Shown here: piece after piece, positions 62,340 to 64,000 of the stretch
Numbering within the stretch: the stretch's first letter is position 1
How the letters are laid out: each line of letters opens with the position of its first letter
Source: Clostridiales bacterium
GTDB taxonomy: Bacteria > Bacillota > Clostridia > Saccharofermentanales > Saccharofermentanaceae
Length of the DNA stretch: 64,000 nucleotides
Assembly (NCBI GenBank): GCA_017617995.1
Contig: JAFZVE010000045.1
Span: 42,897 to 106,896, forward strand
Direction: 5' to 3'
The notes under the pieces: generated by a model
What the model was told of the DNA's origin: nothing
Database searches by the model: none
What the model saw: the letters and a program-made list of their open reading frames with translations, nothing else
Translations under genes and position numbers: made by a program

Positions 62340-62813
62340 TTATTTGATATTGTTTTCTGTAAGCCAGTCGTCCAACTTATTGATCTCTTTGTTGAATAAT
62401 CCTGCTGCTACATTCGCGTTTCTCGCCGATGCTTTGGCATCCTTTACTGAAGTAGTCATATAGTTATAGTCATCAGTGTATGAGTTAGCGAAAATGTAAA
62501 CCGTCTTACCTTTCCAGTCCGGATATGACTCCAGAAAACTCCATACTGCAAGCGGGGATGTGTACCACCAGATAGGGAAAGCAACGATCACATTATCGTA
62601 CTTGTCTACATCGGGAAGAGGTGTCTTGATCTCAGGTCTGATTTTCTTATCGATCTCTTCCTTGGCTTCCACATAAGCGCAAGTGCTGTAGTCTTCGCTG
62701 TAGGGAACCTTGCGCTCGATCCTGAACATATCAGCTCCGGTCTTAGCAGCAATCTGTTTTGCAATCTTTTCTGTATTCCCGCTCCAAGAGAAATAAGCTA
62801 CAAGTGTCTTCAT
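62340..62813 (-). CDS. Flavodoxin
   Basis: 157 residues. Phosphate loop SWSGNTEKIAKQIAAKTG, then GADMFRIERKVPYSEDYSTC, the strand NVIVAFPIWWYTSPLAVW and IFANSYTDDYNYMTTSVKD. Flavodoxin_4 type, often linked to aldo/keto reductases in Clostridia. First gene of the flavodoxin-aldo/keto reductase pair, start preceded by AGGAGAG. Confidence 0.9.
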   Translation of the reverse strand: MKTLVAYFSWSGNTEKIAKQIAAKTGADMFRIERKVPYSEDYSTCAYVEAKEEIDKKIRPEIKTPLPDVDKYDNVIVAFPIWWYTSPLAVWSFLESYPDWKGKTVYIFANSYTDDYNYMTTSVKDAKASARNANVAAGLFNKEINKLDDWLTENNIK

Positions 62814-62908
62814 TTTGAACTCTCTCCTGTCTCATAAGTATTGTTAATGTTCTATGGTTTGATAATACCTTGCAGAATGCACTTTGTGAAATTGAACTTT
62901 CGTATTAA

Positions 62909-62929
62909 AATATACTTGTCGCGTATATT
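62909..62929. promoter_or_regulatory. LysR-type dyad AATATAC-N7-GTATATT
   Basis: Seven-base perfect arms (62909-62915 and 62923-62929) between the divergent flavodoxin and LysR genes, consistent with the T-N11-A pattern of LysR-family binding sites. Confidence 0.65.
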
Positions 62930-62947
62930 ATCAAATTGGAGAATTAC

Positions 62948-63787
62948 ATGATAGAGACATATCTTCTGGAACATCTTGTAGCATTTAAGGATCACAAGAC
63001 GCTGTCTGAAGCAGCTGAAGCTCTTCACCTGACACAGCCGACACTTACCAGATCTATGAATAAACTTGAGGACGAGTTCGGAGTTAAGCTTTTCGAGAGG
63101 GAGAAAAAGAGACTGTATCTTAATGATGCAGGCATGGTTGCGGCAGAATATGCAGAAGATATTCTCCACATGCACGAATCCATGGAAGAGCAGGTGCGTC
63201 TCACAGACAGAAGAAGTAAGACTATAACGATAGGTTCCTGTGCTCCAGGTCCATTGCTGGAACTAATGCCGAGATTATCAACGACTTTCTCTAGCATGGC
63301 ATTATCAACTGAGATGACCGACGAAGAAACACTGATCAGAGGATTAAATACTAGAACTTATCAGATGATAATCCTCAACCATCCGTTGGAAGGAGAAGCC
63401 TATCACTCACAGCACTGCGGCTCCGAGCATCTTTGCGCATCACTGGTACCGGAACATAAGCTCGCATATGAAAGTTCCATATCGTTCAAGCAAATGAATG
63501 GTGAGAGTTTCCTGATGGTGTCAGAGGTAGGAGTATGGGATGCGATCGTCAGAAAGCATATGCCCAAATCAAAGTTCCTTCTTCAATCAGGAACAGAATC
63601 TCTCATGGAAGTTGCTGAGACTTCATCCTTACCGACATTCTCGACCGATCTTACCAATCGTGTACTCGGAATGCGTCATAACCGTTTCTCCGTTCCGTTT
63701 TCTGATAAGGATGCGCAGATGGACTTCTATTGCATCTGTCTTGAATCAGAGTATAAGAATTACACAGGATGGTATAAAAGAATGTGA
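62948..63787 (+). CDS. LysR-family transcriptional regulator
   Basis: 279 residues from ATG 62948; GGAG lies just before it, whereas the TTG at 62936 overlaps that site. HTH: LSEAAEALHLTQPTLTRSMN and FGVKLFEREKKRLYLNDAG. The effector domain is standard (ITIGSCAPGPLLELMPRLST). Probably controls the divergent flavodoxin-aldo/keto reductase pair and itself. Confidence 0.9.
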   Translation: MIETYLLEHLVAFKDHKTLSEAAEALHLTQPTLTRSMNKLEDEFGVKLFEREKKRLYLNDAGMVAAEYAEDILHMHESMEEQVRLTDRRSKTITIGSCAPGPLLELMPRLSTTFSSMALSTEMTDEETLIRGLNTRTYQMIILNHPLEGEAYHSQHCGSEHLCASLVPEHKLAYESSISFKQMNGESFLMVSEVGVWDAIVRKHMPKSKFLLQSGTESLMEVAETSSLPTFSTDLTNRVLGMRHNRFSVPFSDKDAQMDFYCICLESEYKNYTGWYKRM

Positions 63788-63871
63788 GCCCCGTTTTTGA
63801 GGTGCTTGTCGATTAATAACATAAAATATTTCTCACTATTGCCTCATCACGACAAATTGGAATTCATCAAA

Positions 63872-64000
63872 CTATTCTCTGTTGTTCTTTTTCACTTCGT
63901 CCATCTCCGCTATCAATTCCTCTAACGGACGATATTCTCCGCCCCACCATTCAAAAACATGCATGCCTTCGTCTTCGAGTACTGATTCAGTAAGCTTCAT
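63872..64000 (-). CDS. C-terminal end of an unrecognised protein, cut by window edge
   Basis: 43 minus-strand codons to a TAG at 63872, reading LEDEGMHVFEWWGGEYRPLE and ending KKNNRE. An ATG happens to be at 64000, so it may or may not be the true start. Codon use is like that of the neighbours. No family assigned. Confidence 0.5.
   Translation of the reverse strand: MKLTESVLEDEGMHVFEWWGGEYRPLEELIAEMDEVKKNNRE

Overview
The window looks like chromosomal DNA of a low-to-mid GC, Gram-positive, anaerobic clostridium (Bacillota, class Clostridia). I infer this from butyrate kinase next to phosphotransacetylase, a NifS/NifU-type Fe-S pair with a divergent Rrf2 regulator, strong GGAGG ribosome binding sites, and many lipoproteins whose signal peptides end in Cys-Lys-Lys-Lys. 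Genus cannot be fixed from the sequence. There are no rRNA or tRNA genes and no intact transposase or phage module.

Layout. 1-5.5 kb: a truncated AI-2E-family permease and a two-gene signalling operon (FIST-EAL protein plus a LacI-like sensor without a DNA-binding domain). 5.6-11.8 kb: a decaying region with one intact large solute-binding lipoprotein, a second lipoprotein, three C-terminal remnants of the same lipoprotein family, a recurring GGACA-N4-TGTCC inverted repeat and an AbiE-type toxin-antitoxin pair. 12.1-14.8 kb: buk, pta and a YfcE-like phosphodiesterase. 14.9-20 kb: a hypothetical lipoprotein, a zinc-ribbon membrane protein and two small membrane proteins. 20.1-20.5 kb: a strikingly regular noncoding array that fills the space between a terminator and larB. 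20.5-26 kb: larB-larC, a two-subunit fumarate/tartrate hydratase and an S37-like peptidase. 26-34 kb: another large lipoprotein, an amidase plus VUT transporter operon with a probable preQ1-I riboswitch, and a TetR-ABC exporter operon. 33.8-44.2 kb: five consecutive lipoprotein genes, four of them paralogous large solute-binding lipoproteins. 44.4-52 kb: TetR, fabF, an Ala/Lys/Glu-rich coiled-coil protein, nifU-nifS with the Rrf2 regulator, and an XRE membrane regulator. 52-58 kb: assorted membrane proteins, a CPBP protease, radical SAM, HAD and small proteins. 58-64 kb: a MerR-controlled redox operon and a divergent LysR / aldo-keto reductase-flavodoxin unit.

The most unusual object is the array at 20107-20484. 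The octamer TTTCCGTC and its exact reverse complement GACGGAAA alternate over six units with an exact 63-bp period, separated by variable 25-nt and 22-nt spacers. 63 bp equals six 10.5-bp helical turns. It is not a CRISPR array (8-nt repeats in alternating orientation, no cas genes) and the conservation is at nucleotide rather than protein level. It abuts the ribosome binding site of larB, so it could be a multi-hairpin leader, a phased protein-binding array, or a new interspersed-repeat system.

Other themes are expansion and decay of a lipoprotein family that joins an N-terminal propeller-like region to a C-terminal solute-binding domain without any transporter genes, a family of small near-palindromic intergenic elements (consensus GCGAAAGTGCTTTTCGC), and several readable regulatory sites: Rrf2 operators, a MerR promoter with a 19-bp spacer, and a LysR dyad.
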